DNA from: Apostichopus parvimensis
Taxonomy: Eukaryota > Echinodermata > Holothuroidea > Aspidochirotida > Stichopodidae
Assembly (NCBI GenBank): GCA_000934455.1
Contig: KN886993.1
Coordinates: forward strand, 19,882-83,881
Length of the DNA: 64,000 nucleotides
Reading direction: 5' to 3'
A model generated the notes under the pieces. That model did not search any database, was not told the origin of the DNA, and was given only the letters and a program-made list of their open reading frames with translations. This document shows, in pieces, positions 11,701 to 23,079 of the stretch. How positions within the stretch are numbered: the stretch's first letter is position 1; every line of letters starts with the position of its first letter. The position numbers were made by a program, and so were the translations under genes.

Positions 11701-14700
11701 AATAACTCATTTTACTCACCGTAAATTTTGAAGATGACACGCACAGTACATCTGCAGCACAAACTAAAATTTTGGTAATGCATCACACACAGAAACCTCA
11801 CTGAAGTAACACAGGGTGAACACAACAACCCTACTTCCCGTATCATGCTGATACACCGAACCATTTGTTTAACTGGCTTAGGAAACATGCAATGGTGGCA
11901 TTATCTCCTATAACATCCAATAAAATAAACATCATTTATACATTTTACCACATTAAGTACAAAGCTGTGACTTTGGTTTAATTCTCAGTATCATATATGC
12001 TAACTTTATATCATTCATAACTTTTGGTCACAAAATAACAGCATGATTACACATAAATCATTCAGCATACCTTGCATTGGGTTCTAAACTCTGATTCCTG
12101 CTTCTTCAAACTCTCGTTTTTAGCTACTAATCCTCTCAGTTTTTGAAGCACCCTGGAAAGAGATAAAAGTATTTTGAACCTGCGGTCTGACATTGACTAC
12201 ATTTTACAACCAAAACCATCCTGGTGTTTTGTTGTCATGGTGACGACCAACATTTGTACAGTAACAGTGGGTACAACAATTAACCTTGGAAAAACTAACT
12301 TTGTTTTTCACTTGAACTCTAACCAAATTGTATCTTTATCTAAGTGACTCCTCCTCATCTGAGCAACAGCATGGAAACAGGCATCACTGATGATTCCCAT
12401 TCCTTAAGAATAAAAAATGTCTCAAAACTAGTTGAACAAACTTAATGAAAGAGATTGCATACTCTTTATTTTCTTCCGTTTCCAATCCTTCTAGTTTCTC
12501 CATTTCCTGATTTATTTTCTCAGCTAGGGCTTGAACTTCCGCAAGTTTGGCCTCCGCTTCCTCGTGAGACTTTTTCAGGTCGGCGTGGTCAGGCGTAATC
12601 TGAAGATTTAACAAACAATATTCTACAGACAATTCTAACAAAAATCTAAAATATAGGGAAAAGCATTTACAAGGGAGGAAATTATTCGGAAATTATGGGA
12701 TAGAATGAAAGTAAAGCGATGATAAAAAAAAAATTCTTAGAATGCAATCGATCAATACAAAATTGATAATATTTATTTTCAATATTTTTTTATTTTACTG
12801 GTATAAAACAGTTAGGATGTGGTAACATGGACACACCCCAGTTGCCCAGGATATGCTAAAGCCACAATCATATCTTCTTCTACCCTACCACCCCCCCCCA
12901 CCCCACCCCCAAAAGTACTTAATAAACCCAATATAACACAAATGCAGATAACGAATAATATTAAACTGCATCACAACAGACCTCACATGGTTATAATGTT
13001 TAGTGTGCTTATTTTCAAGATTCATCTTTTTTGTCAAATCTGCAGAAAAACTAACCTTTTCTTTCTTCTTTTCACTGTTTTTGATCTGTTTATTTAAGGA
13101 CGCTACGGTTCGTTGGTGTTGTTGAGTCCCACTCAGTTTGTCAGAGGCATCACCAAGCTGTAGTTCAGATTGCTGTGTAAGAATGAAAATGAGTATCCAA
13201 AGATCACAAAAGAAAACCCCAGGATTGCTCTATTCCACTATGCACAGTGTGTAGAAGTTAGTTGCATTTTCATCAAGACATTCAACTTCCTACAAGATGA
13301 ACATTGTTATGCGTGAACTCTTCGGGGATTTTTTTTCCACCCCTGATTAACAAAATGTACAAGAAACTGGTCATTAATCTCAGTAGCTGATAACGATAAA
13401 CACCTTCATTTCTGATTCACATACGCAAAGTAGTTTTACAGTCTTAGATGATGCAAGTAGTCAAAATTTACACCGAAATATGGCGAACTGCTTTGCGGAA
13501 AGTTTGGAACGATATGGTAATGTTTAAACAAGTTTGGTTCAATTTGTATGAATGCAAAAGCTTATTGGTCGATTCTTCTTACCCTGCCAGCATACTCTGA
13601 TGCAATCTGTTCAATCTCGTCAGACTGGAGGCCAACGATAGAACCGACCATAGATGCTGCAATACGACCCTGAAAAAATGAAAAATATAAAAGAAATATA
13701 AAAATATTAAAAAAATAATAAAAATGAAAAAACTGAAAAAAAACTGAAAAAGATGATAAAAATGAAAAAAAGAAAAAAAAGAATTGATCAGAGGGAAAAC
13801 AAACTAGAAAGGGAAATAAGTTCACTCGGTCATCGATAAGTCTGCCTCTACTGACATTCTTTAGTTATCAAGTTTATCAAGCTTGCTGTCACAGACATGA
13901 ACACATCGATGAGACACTCACATACACACACTCCAATACAAACCCTAGGTTGTCTGTTCCTGCGCAAGTAACCAAAAGGAAATGTATGTTCTTAATGGGA
14001 TATAAAGAAAAGCATTATTCAAAATTCATTAAATGTAACAACGAACACAAAGAATTGTCACAAAATTAGTATTACACTAATAATATAACTATGCAAGAAT
14101 TTTTCTCCTTCAGAACGGGTCAGAATTGCCTGAAACTTTTTACAGGATTTTTGAAACTGAATTTACAAGAGTGATAAGTTGTTTTGGTTTTCATATGTTT
14201 TTGGTAGATTCACATAATTATCCCGAATAGCCTTCGAAGGATATTCAACAATTTTAGTGTCGTCTCAACTTTACCTCTTCCGTTTCCATGGCAGCAAGAC
14301 CTTTCATCAATGATTGTATCTTCCTCTCCTCTTGCTTCCTCATCTCCTCTAAATCTTTCTCCTCGTCTCCTGTCTGGAGTCCAGCAGCGATCGCTTTCTT
14401 TTTGTTGTTCTTCTCCGATTCTTTGTCAGTCCTACTCAGAGTGCTAACACCATGTCGCCTGAAAATGAAAAAAAAAAAAAAAACACAGAAAATTGAGGAT
14501 TAAATAATAATTAGCTGAAATTAAAAACAAATATTTTTGCAATATGAAACTAATACCCATAACTGACAATGATATCCATAACTTGATAGGAAACTAACCG
14601 GGGGGAAAAAAAAATGCATGCACAAACATATTTTACCCAAAGTTCTCTATATCTACATGTTTTGCTTACAATACCATGCTAACATGAAAACAAAGAGCAA

Positions 14701-17700
14701 AATTAAATAAAACTAAATATACTTAAAAAACAAATAAACTAGAGAATAAAACAACAGGATTGAGACCTGTCAAAGACATCTCTTTGCATAAAATGAAACT
14801 GGGGAGGGTGGGGGAAAGTGTGGAAAAGGTGTGGAAGGGTGGGGAAACCTGGGGATAAGTATGGGTTGGGGGTGGGGTGTAATCATTGTTTTACACAAAC
14901 AATATTCTAACGTAATAGCCACGTTTAATCTCTCAGAGCATTTAAAAGTGGCGCCTAGTTTAATAAACGACAAAAGCAATGTCACTTGGGATACAATTTA
15001 ATATGTTTAATAAGGTTTTGAAGCAAATAGATTGATCATCAATGGAAATATACAACCATAAATCAATGATTTACGATGATCAGGAATAAAATATGTTTTC
15101 TGAAAGAGGAAATTAGAAGGAAAAAACAAACATAAGATGATTTGTAACTACACCAAAGATATAATATTTTTCAGTTCACTGATTTCACAGAATGCACTAC
15201 AGTAGTACCTTCCATATTCTAACAATGTTGACTGGATTCTACTCTCTTCATCTTTGAGCTTATGTGTTTCTGCTCTGCGATACTTTCTCTGTGGCCGGTA
15301 GACGTCTTTAATCTTCCCCACGGATGACACAGAGTTTGGCTTTTGAGATTCAAATTCAATATCCTGTGAAAAAATTAGAGAATAAAAAAAAGGAGTATTG
15401 TATATGGAGTGAAAATAAGGTCACTTCCCCCCCCCCTTTTTGTCCACTTGCTCTGGTCTTTCTAGGGGCCCACTAGATTGCGGGCTGTGGGCCCAGACTC
15501 ATATGGACCAAAGGTAAATCCTTCCTTGGTTAGGCAATGTATATTTCAACGTATCAGCCACCTGCACTTCTTTGGGTCAAAATTAAAACTACTTCATAGG
15601 GTTCTTTACAGAATATCTCTCTAGTTACACCAGTGAACCTTTAGGGAAAGTTGAAAAAGTTGAAATACTTCTAGAAAATAAAAATAAATAAATAAATAAA
15701 CATGCAGCCATTTGAAATGAAGCAACAGAGGCCTACCTGAGGTGTCTGGTGATGTTTATTAAACTGCCACACGGAGAATGCCCTGATCTGATCTCCCATC
15801 TCTTCTCTGGTTTCGATCGCTCTTTTCACCAGCCACTGTAATCACATGAAAACAGATAACAAACAATTGAATATATATGATATCTTTCCTTCCATATAAA
15901 TTTAAAGGCCATGGTGGCTTAACTGTAAACTCCAAAAAAGAACCTTTAAAGTGGCAGAGGTAAGAAGCACACAAACGAGGAGTACTGTTCAAGCACTCAA
16001 ACAAAATTACATGGCTTTGTGTTTGAGCATCCTTTCTTGCTGCCTTTTAAAGGCATTGCAGACTCGCCGCAAACCTCATGTGGCCCTCTGAAAAAAGTTA
16101 ACTTTCCGTTGCTTGCAAGTGAAATTTTTTCTTGTCTCTACAAATGCAGACAGTAAGGAAACGTGATACCTTGTTATCTTTTCATCTGGACCTGAGATGT
16201 CCATCGCTGCTATGTACTGTGTTGTGGCTATTGGCCGTAGCTGCATGTATTGACCGTACACTAGTGTCTAATTACAGGCGGTAGCAAGCTGTGTGTGTAT
16301 TTTCTGGGATCGATGGTGGTGTCTAACACTTATGTTGCACATCATTCGAAACTAGGTCAGATTACCGGCATCAGACGTTTCTTTGTGCGCGAGTCTTCAC
16401 TCCCTTTAATTTCTACTAGTTCCATTTCCCTACTCCCCCCCCCCGATCTTTATTACAGGGATCAACAAACCTGAACAACAGGATAGATGTGGATGAAATC
16501 CAACCCTTGAATCTGGTGAGGCTCAATACGATGTGGACACTTCATTCTTGGCAAGACTGCAACTATCTTTTCTGTCAGGGAACTAAGAAAGTAGAAGTGA
16601 ATTTAAATATAGAAAGAATAAAGGTGGATTCTGTTTATGCAGCTCCTCAAGTCTTTTTCTTTCCTTATTATATAAGACCACATTATACATTATAAGACCA
16701 ACACAACAATAACAGGTATTAGGTATACAAATAAACCACTAGAAAGTTAAGATATTTACTACTAAGTGAAGTTTTCAGAAAAATTTTGAACACAGCACCA
16801 AAGCAATTGTTTGTCAACAAGTTCTGACTCAGAAACTATTCTTTCCCATTTGTCAACATATGTATTGTAGCACTTAAAGTAATGGTTTTTTCAACAGTAA
16901 TCTGAAGTCTGTTCCAATGAAACTTCCTGGAAAAGATTTCACTATGTTAACCTCCAAATTTAAAGTAAACAATTTAAGACAGGTGTCTTAGTATCTTTGA
17001 TCCTTACATTTTCTGTCCAATAGTGGAATTCTCTTGGAAAAGTAAATCAACATCGACATCGAAATTACAGGTGGTAATGCACCAAGTCATCCCGCCAACA
17101 ACCTGTTGAATAAATGAGTGTAATGTAATGTCATACATATACATATATATATATATATATAGTTGGTTAGCCGAGTTGGTTAGGGTGTCCGCATATAAAG
17201 TGGATGGCCCGGGTTCGAAATCCAGTGGAGTCTGGAAGTTTTTTCACTGTTCTAAATTTCCAACTCATTACGTTTTCAATTATATCTATATATATATATA
17301 TATTCATGGTTGGAAGATTACAATGTGAAATGTGAAATATGTATACCCAAATTTTAGTACATAAGACCGGGCAAGGATGCAAAAGGTGAAAAACAAAGGT
17401 AAAATGTATAAATTTCAAATTTGTTATACCATATGTAAAGATTTCACATTGTTCATTAATTGTACAATATGGAGGGAAATATATTTATATATAGAGGATA
17501 TATATATAATTTAAGTATAGTAAGTATAAGGATATAATATGTAAAGGAAAAAGAAAGATTGAAGTGCTCGATGGAGCCTATAACCTCCACCTACCATATG
17601 AGATAAAATATGAGATATGAAATAAAACACACAAGTATTGAAAAATCCTACCAAACATTTTATCTTTAAACATAGAAATGAAATGCAAACTGTCCGATAG

Positions 17701-19094
17701 AAACAAATATTATTTCTGCAACCCGCATAATACTTTCCAGGGCTCAATTTCTAGGAAAGTGTGATACTGGTCTCTTATCTAATCAGTTGACCAATAAACA
17801 AGTTTGTAAACTTATGTTATTATTATTTTTGGAGGGGATTTGATTTCAAATTAATTAGGCAACAACTGCACGCTGCCCTGTGGCCGGTATCTTTTCTTGG
17901 TAAGGGAGGGGCACATTGCTTTAATATTTCAAGGAGAGGGATTCCTACTATACCTTGTCAAATGGCGAAAGTCCTTTAATTCTTGCTCTGAAGTATCCTG
18001 CTGCCAAGAGCAGCTCAATAGTCTCTTGCAATTTGACATTCTGCTCTTCATCTTCTCTAACATCGGCCTGCATAAACAAAACAAAAAAACTCCAATAAAT
18101 TGGTCATAATTGCTAGAAAAATATGTAACTAATATCTTGTGTTTGATCAGATGTTGTCGTGGGTTTAGACTATGGAAATAAATGGGTGAGAAACTTATAT
18201 AACTGTAAATGAAAGAATCTGAATCTAGACAGGCAAATGAACAGTGCAACTGAACGGTCTGCACTGAATTTTCATCAGGTCCTCAGATAATGGACATCTC
18301 CCAGTAATAATTTGTGCTTGTTTTTGGTTATTAAAAACCAGCCTTTTCTCTGTAGCATTGATATGGGTCTTCAAGTGGATGCTTGCTGTATAGAATGGTA
18401 ACTTTCACAATTCTTATAGGCTACCTGGCCTCCCTCCTCCCCATGACTGTAGCACTGGCTCATGTTTCCGAATTTTAAATAAGCCATATGTACAGCTTCA
18501 TAGTTCATACCAACTCATCTGATTCTGAAACTTGACTCTCATTTAACAAATAGATTACATGCGCCTTGTAATGTAACTTGCTAACCCAGTCAATGGCTAG
18601 GCTTTGTTAGTAAACAAGTAGCATATGCCTTAGTGTAATAAGTACCACTCACACACAGTCACACCTTCTGAAATATATATTAAACCATTCTCTTAGTTCC
18701 CTCTGTTAATAACGAATGAAAACAAAACTCTTCACTACAAGATATGTAAATAAAATATTCTCACTGGTATTACCAAAGAACTGTGCACGTGGTTGCAAAT
18801 GTTACATTTAGCCACATATTTTGGTAAAGGAACTGCGAACTGAATCATTGTCGCGAAACTAGTCTCCATGATAATTATACAGTGACATTACTTTAGATTT
18901 TACGTTAGTTAATAAAAAAGTATCAATCAGAAAAACATCAAAGTTAGTATGAACGTCTGCTTATATTTCCGAAACTAGATAAGGGTTTCGTAACTCTCTT
19001 CAATTTGACTTACAACCAATTCTCTGCCTTCAGCATCTAACTGGACATTATTTGATCCAGATCGTAATCTTGGTTGAACTATGGGCGCCGCCAT
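6332..19094 (-). CDS. CCDC93: CCDC93, coiled-coil subunit of the CCC endosomal recycling complex
   Basis: Seventeen coding exons, read leftward: 19014-19094, 17954-18067, 17008-17102, 16471-16582, 15737-15835, 15209-15363, 14275-14458, 13583-13669, 13056-13172, 12463-12599, 12071-12152, 10573-10719, 9812-9920, 8935-9055, 7967-8051, 6851-6964, 6332-6382. All introns are GT-AG and all phases join without a break, giving 629 residues (human is about 631). The N-terminal part (about 30-160, e.g. [19 protein letters not shown] and [17 protein letters not shown]) is the calponin-homology-like domain. From about 230 to the end it is coiled coil, with conserved blocks [32 protein letters not shown] and YNTLDD. 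In other animals CCDC93 pairs with CCDC22 and COMMD proteins and works with Retriever and WASH on endosomes. The start is the first ATG ([13 protein letters not shown]), in the only exon that joins in phase to the conserved [10 protein letters not shown] exon. Confidence 0.96.
7050..7815. repeat. Pyrimidine-rich minisatellite in CCDC93 intron 15
   Basis: Almost pure C/T on the plus strand. From about 7420 it becomes a degenerate array of a 17-20 base unit close to CTCACACTATCCCCTCC. The 287-residue open frame over it is a composition effect. Confidence 0.85.
8534..8926. repeat. GAT/ATC trinucleotide array beside a CCDC93 splice donor
   Basis: Runs of GAT alternate with runs of ATC, so neighbouring blocks are inverted repeats of each other; the last 50 bases become TAA-rich. 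The array stops a few bases short of the exon 14 donor (GTAAGT, 8929-8934 on the minus strand). Confidence 0.9.
16047..16409 (+). mobile_element. TTAA-type MITE, copy 1 (CCDC93 intron 4)
   Basis: About 360 bases bounded by TTAA. The left end TTAAAGGCATTGCAGACTCGCC and the right end, read in reverse as TTAAAGGGAGTGAAGACTCG, are terminal inverted repeats. The interior (CGATGGTGGTGTCTAACACTT) is shared with 23112, 50383 and 60760. Confidence 0.75.
17155..17290 (+). mobile_element. tRNA-derived SINE, copy 1
   Basis: The A-box-like TTAGCCGAGTTGGTTAGGG (17167-17185) and the B box GGTTCGAAATCC (17212-17223) are spaced as in a tRNA, followed by a tail shared with the copy at 21594. (AT)n microsatellites abut both sides. 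It does not fold as a full tRNA and is split from functional tRNAs by an extra A in the B box. Confidence 0.6.
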
Positions 19095-20735
19095 TTTTTG
19101 GATGTCATATGACTAGGATCTAGGAGTACATTTTGCAACGCCCACAAGCCAAGTCGATGTGAAAATCGCTACAGAAGAAAATCTGCTAGACTGACCATTA
19201 CTTTCTTGGAAATGACGGATCGAGCATGGGCCTAGCCTTTAAACACTTTTGTCAGGTCGCGAACTCTAATATAAACTCAGGCATCTCTAATTAGAATAGT
19301 TCCTGAACCGGACCCATCGAACGAACTCCCACCCCCGCCCCCAATCCCAACTTTACGCTGGTTTCGTGCCCTCGATATCAGACCCATTGAATTGAGAGAA
19401 GGAATGGCGTATCATCATGTAATTTTAACATTCATGCTCATATACTTTAATATAAATGATGATGGTCTAATAAGATATTGTCTCGAAATTTCCAGAATTG
19501 AATCCGAATTAACTTGAAAAGTAAATTTAACATCTGCCAACAATAGAACTGTATTAAAGATAACCAATGGCGTAGGAAAGTACTTTTGAGTGGGGGGGCT
19601 GAAGACTGATGGCCGGCCTGGGGGAGGGGTCTTTTTTTGGAATTGTTTTGCATTTCCAGGTGGCCTCAGATGCAATTTGGTGCAATATAGCACACTTCAA
19701 CACCCACTCCATTTTGTAAATAATTTTGCATTTTCACCTGGCCTTAGATGCAATTTGGTGCTCCAAATGAGATTTTTTTCTCATTTGGAAATGAAAAAGG
19801 GGTTTTCTGACTTGCGGAGCGGGAGGGCGGAATGATACTTCCGCCCCACCATATTTTTCACTGGGGGGGCTGGCGCCCCCCAGCCCCACCGGTTCCTACG
19901 CCCTTGAAGATAACCTTGGGTTGAAAAGTTAGGCAAAGAAAGCCAAGATTGGTGTTTCAATGAATGCTTCATGAAAAATAATAAGCAGACAGAATATGAT
20001 TAAACATACACCAGGATTGAATCCCATTCAATACTTAATATTAAACTTGAGAAAGACTATAAAGTCGATACCTTCATTTTCTCCACGTGACCGGATATTT
20101 CCAATGAAGGCTTCACTGCAATCACTAATGAATCTATTAAAACAACTATATGAAACTGATATTTGCAACACGGTGTCGGTGGTTTATGATGCCCCCGATT
20201 TCAGCGGTTACACACTATCATACACATTTTATATAGGCTTCATACACTCATCTAGCCTGTATATTATCTTCCACCGTATATGCAAACCGGGATATCCAGG
20301 TATTATATAGCTTTGGTTCGCAGTAACTGCAACTGTTATTACTTCCTTTCACACACGGTGAAACAGGAAAAGCTTGGGATCTTTGCCTTGTGCCAACAAA
20401 ATAGTTACAATAAGTGTTAACTTACATCGAATGCTTCAACAGCATGTTAACATGGGAATATTACATCCGTTGTGTACCCGGCGACTATTCGCAACGTGTG
20501 GATGCTCACCTCATTTCTGTGTATATTTTGTTGTGGCACCGAATATTAAAACATTTCAGAGATAAAGTTTTTTCAACAAATATTTTACAGATTTCTTTAC
20601 AGACGGCAGAATGAAGGAGCTCTGTGTGTGTTTCTGGGGTGTGGGGGCACAAGGGGGTATATCTGTATCTCTCATTATTAACAAAGAGGGGCAATTGTAA
20701 TTAATGAAAGGGCATTTTTTGAGATTTTCTCAAAA
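19095..20735. other. Intergenic stretch upstream of CCDC93
   Basis: Apart from the MITE at 19565-19906 I see no gene. It includes the likely CCDC93 promoter just right of 19094; no TATA box or other clear motif was recognised. Short open frames here show no familiar protein. Confidence 0.4.
19565..19906. mobile_element. hAT-type MITE (GGCGTAGGAA family) with 8-bp duplication AAGATAAC
   Basis: Ends CAATGGCGTAGGAA and, in reverse, CAAGGGCGTAGGAA. AAGATAAC lies exactly on both sides (19557-19564, 19907-19914). The interior has poly-G/C blocks and GCAATTTGGTGC repeats. Related copies lie at 60209 and 62083. Confidence 0.78.
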
Positions 20736-20900
20736 TTTGGTTGTCCGCGCCCGCCCGCTGCCTCCTCCTGGTGAGCGGCCAGATCGGTAGCTGCAGCCGA
20801 TAGAGGGCCGTTCGCGGGCTACCGACTGGCTTTTTCCGAGTGGATTGCATGTAAATCGCCAGGAACCACATTGACGCCGCACACAGCTATGGACGATCAG
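20736..20900. other. GC-rich, CpG-containing patch
   Basis: About 165 bases much richer in G+C than the flanks, with several CG dinucleotides (GTCCGCGCCCGCCCGCTGC, GCCGTTCGCGGGC). It could be a promoter-like island or a repeat end; no gene was found on either side. Confidence 0.3.
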
Positions 20901-21593
20901 GTAGCGATACAATTAATTGGACCACTTTAGCATCAGTTTGTCGATACCTCTGAAAATTGTATGGGCTTGAATTCGTAGTATATAGAACAATCTTTTCGGA
21001 AGGGATTCTCCTTTCATAAACATGAATAGTTCACCTGTTATTCTGTAGAGGCCCCTTTGTAAAACCATTTTAAGAACGTTCTAGTGTGGATGATTTTCAA
21101 GAGGCTTCTGTGTAAAGAGACGATCCGTTACGTTTTTACGTTGGTTTATTACGGCCCATGGCTAACTTATTTTTTAATCTCGAAATTTCGAGTTTCTATG
21201 TCAAAAATTCGAGTTTAAAAATCGCAATATCGAATTTTAAAAGTCGAGGGGCCCAAACTTCGAGGAATTATGGGACCTATAATCAACAGCCTGAAGGGAA
21301 AAACCAGTTAGCCTAAGCCAAACCTTTCGGAAAAACAAATCTGATCGTCTGGGCATTAATGTACATTAAAAGGTCAAATCAGAATAAAACATAAACATTT
21401 CTGGTTCTTTATTGTATAATACTGAGATCAGATGTGACATATGATAACAGGTACATGATTTTTCGAGATTCAATCGACGCAAAATCCCAACATTTAGTCT
21501 GGTAGATGATACAGTGGAAGTGTACTATATAAGGCAGTCTTGTATTTGCAATAGGAAACAAAGAACACATACACACACACATATATATGTATA

Positions 21594-21681
21594 TTAGGGT
21601 GTCCGCATATAAAGCGGGAGGCCCGGGTTCGAATCCAAGTGGAGGCTGGAAAAATTTTCACTGTTCTGGATTTCCAACTCA
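21594..21681 (+). mobile_element. tRNA-derived SINE, copy 2 (cut by gap)
   Basis: Starts inside the A-box region (TTAGGGTGTCCGCATATAAAG), has an intact B box GGTTCGAATCC (21626-21636) and the same tail as copy 1 (TTTTCACTGTTCTGG, TTTCCAACTCA), then runs into the gap. Confidence 0.6.
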
Positions 21682-21843
21682 NNNNNNNNNNNNNNNNNNN
21701 NNNNNNNNNNNNNNNNNNNNNNNNNNNNNNNNNNNNNNNNNNNNNNNNNNNNNNNNNNNNNNNNNNNNNNNNNNNNNNNNNNNNNNNNNNNNNNNNNNNN
21801 NNNNNNNNNNNNNNNNNNNNNNNNNNNNNNNNNNNNNNNNNNN
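21682..21843. other. Assembly gap, 162 N
   Basis: Unsequenced bases. The SINE tail and a microsatellite probably caused it, since copy 1 is followed by (AT)n. Confidence 1.
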
Positions 21844-21859
21844 TTGGAGGTCATAAACC

Positions 21860-22115
21860 TTAAGGATCATCAATGTTGGCCCCAAATATGCTAGAACAAT
21901 CAAATAATGGGTCACCTAGTCACTAACTCCAACAAACATTTTACTACCATCTTGAATGTTTCCCCCCCCTCTCCCTACCAAGACAATTTATTTTATTTTT
22001 CACCACTACTCACCGTGTGGAAATCATTTATTGATTCAGAACCACCAGGAAAGTATTCTTCAAAACTTTTTAGCTTGTTAGAATTTTGGGGCCAACACGG
22101 GACAATGAACTTTAA
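21860..22115. mobile_element. Second TTAA-type MITE family, copy 1
   Basis: Bounded by TTAA. The left end TTAAGGATCATCAATGTTGG and the right end, in reverse, TTAAAGTTCATTGTCCCGTG both continue into GTTGGCCCCAAA. The core AATATGCTAGAACAATCAAA then ATAATGG recurs in diverged form near 4905, 5525, 33085, 38125, 41930 and 52385. Confidence 0.6.
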
Positions 22116-23043
22116 GTAGTTTTTTGTTGCTTCTTTTGGGATAAAAATTGATCTTCTAGGTCATTAAAGATATTATAGAAATCTTATCATGTTTGTTTTG
22201 ACAACCAGCCCTGAACTGATTTTGCACTTGGAAAACCTTCTCAACCAAGAAAATTTCATTACTGAGTTAGTTAGTGAAACACCAAATTCAAGCAAGAATA
22301 TTTTTAGTAAACTTGTATAAAAAATAAAGATGATTTCAGAGTGATTTTTTGACTGTTTCTGGATATGAATATGGACCAGGTAAATATATAGGTGAAGAAG
22401 GGGAGGAGGGGGGGGGGGATGTTGTGGGAATGTATTTGAAATTATTCTTACAAAGTCAATCAAACCAGCATACAAACATATTAAAGAGACTTCTCTTAAT
22501 ACAATGCCTAAGTTCTCTTAATACAAACTAAGTAGTTTTACAAAAGAAAAATCACCTCTTTTGAGCAGAATGAGTAGAATTATTTTCAATACAATTATTA
22601 CATATTGAGTATAAAACAAAAGAAAAAAATGAAATCTCTCACTCCAAAAAGAATGAGAAAAAGCATATTGAAAACAAAAGAATGTGATCAAGATACGAAC
22701 TATTTATATATATATGTATATCACACAATATGCTTACATTTCATCTGATAAGAGGTTCCTCACTTATCTTGGATTGGCTGAAGGGGTACTTCAATTAATG
22801 ATAAAAATATTCTTATTGCACAGTATTAAAACAACAGACAACAATGTAATCCATCATACTTCTGCAAAATCTGACTTTCTCTTGTTCAATCAAAAGTACA
22901 ATCTGTGTAGAAAAGTTTTCGTTTGTTTTAACAATTATATGAAAATACTAGAAAATCAAGAAATATTCTCCTTCACCCCCTGCACCCCCCGAGAAAAGAA
23001 AAAAAATATGATATAAAGGTGACAGCTTGGCATTATTTGTCCA

Positions 23044-23079
23044 TCACAGTTTGCTAGTTCTGGTCAACCAGTCAAATTC
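23044..23079 (-). CDS. HACL1: HACL1 terminal exon encoding the SKL peroxisomal signal
   Basis: This 36-base exon follows a TTTACAG acceptor. It reads [11 protein letters not shown] and then TGA, matching the family ending DFHWLTRS plus a PTS1 tripeptide. It joins in phase 0 to the exon ending at 24298, whose donor is CAG|GCAAGT, a GC-type site that fits the consensus at every other position. Homology alone places it; it is too short to show as an ORF. Confidence 0.88.
   Translation of the reverse strand, partial: EFDWLTRTSKL

Noticed and set aside
19590-19835. Open frames over GGLRCNLV repeats (also at 62020-62391)
   Set aside because: Translation of the GGCGTAGGAA hAT MITE; it recurs at each copy.
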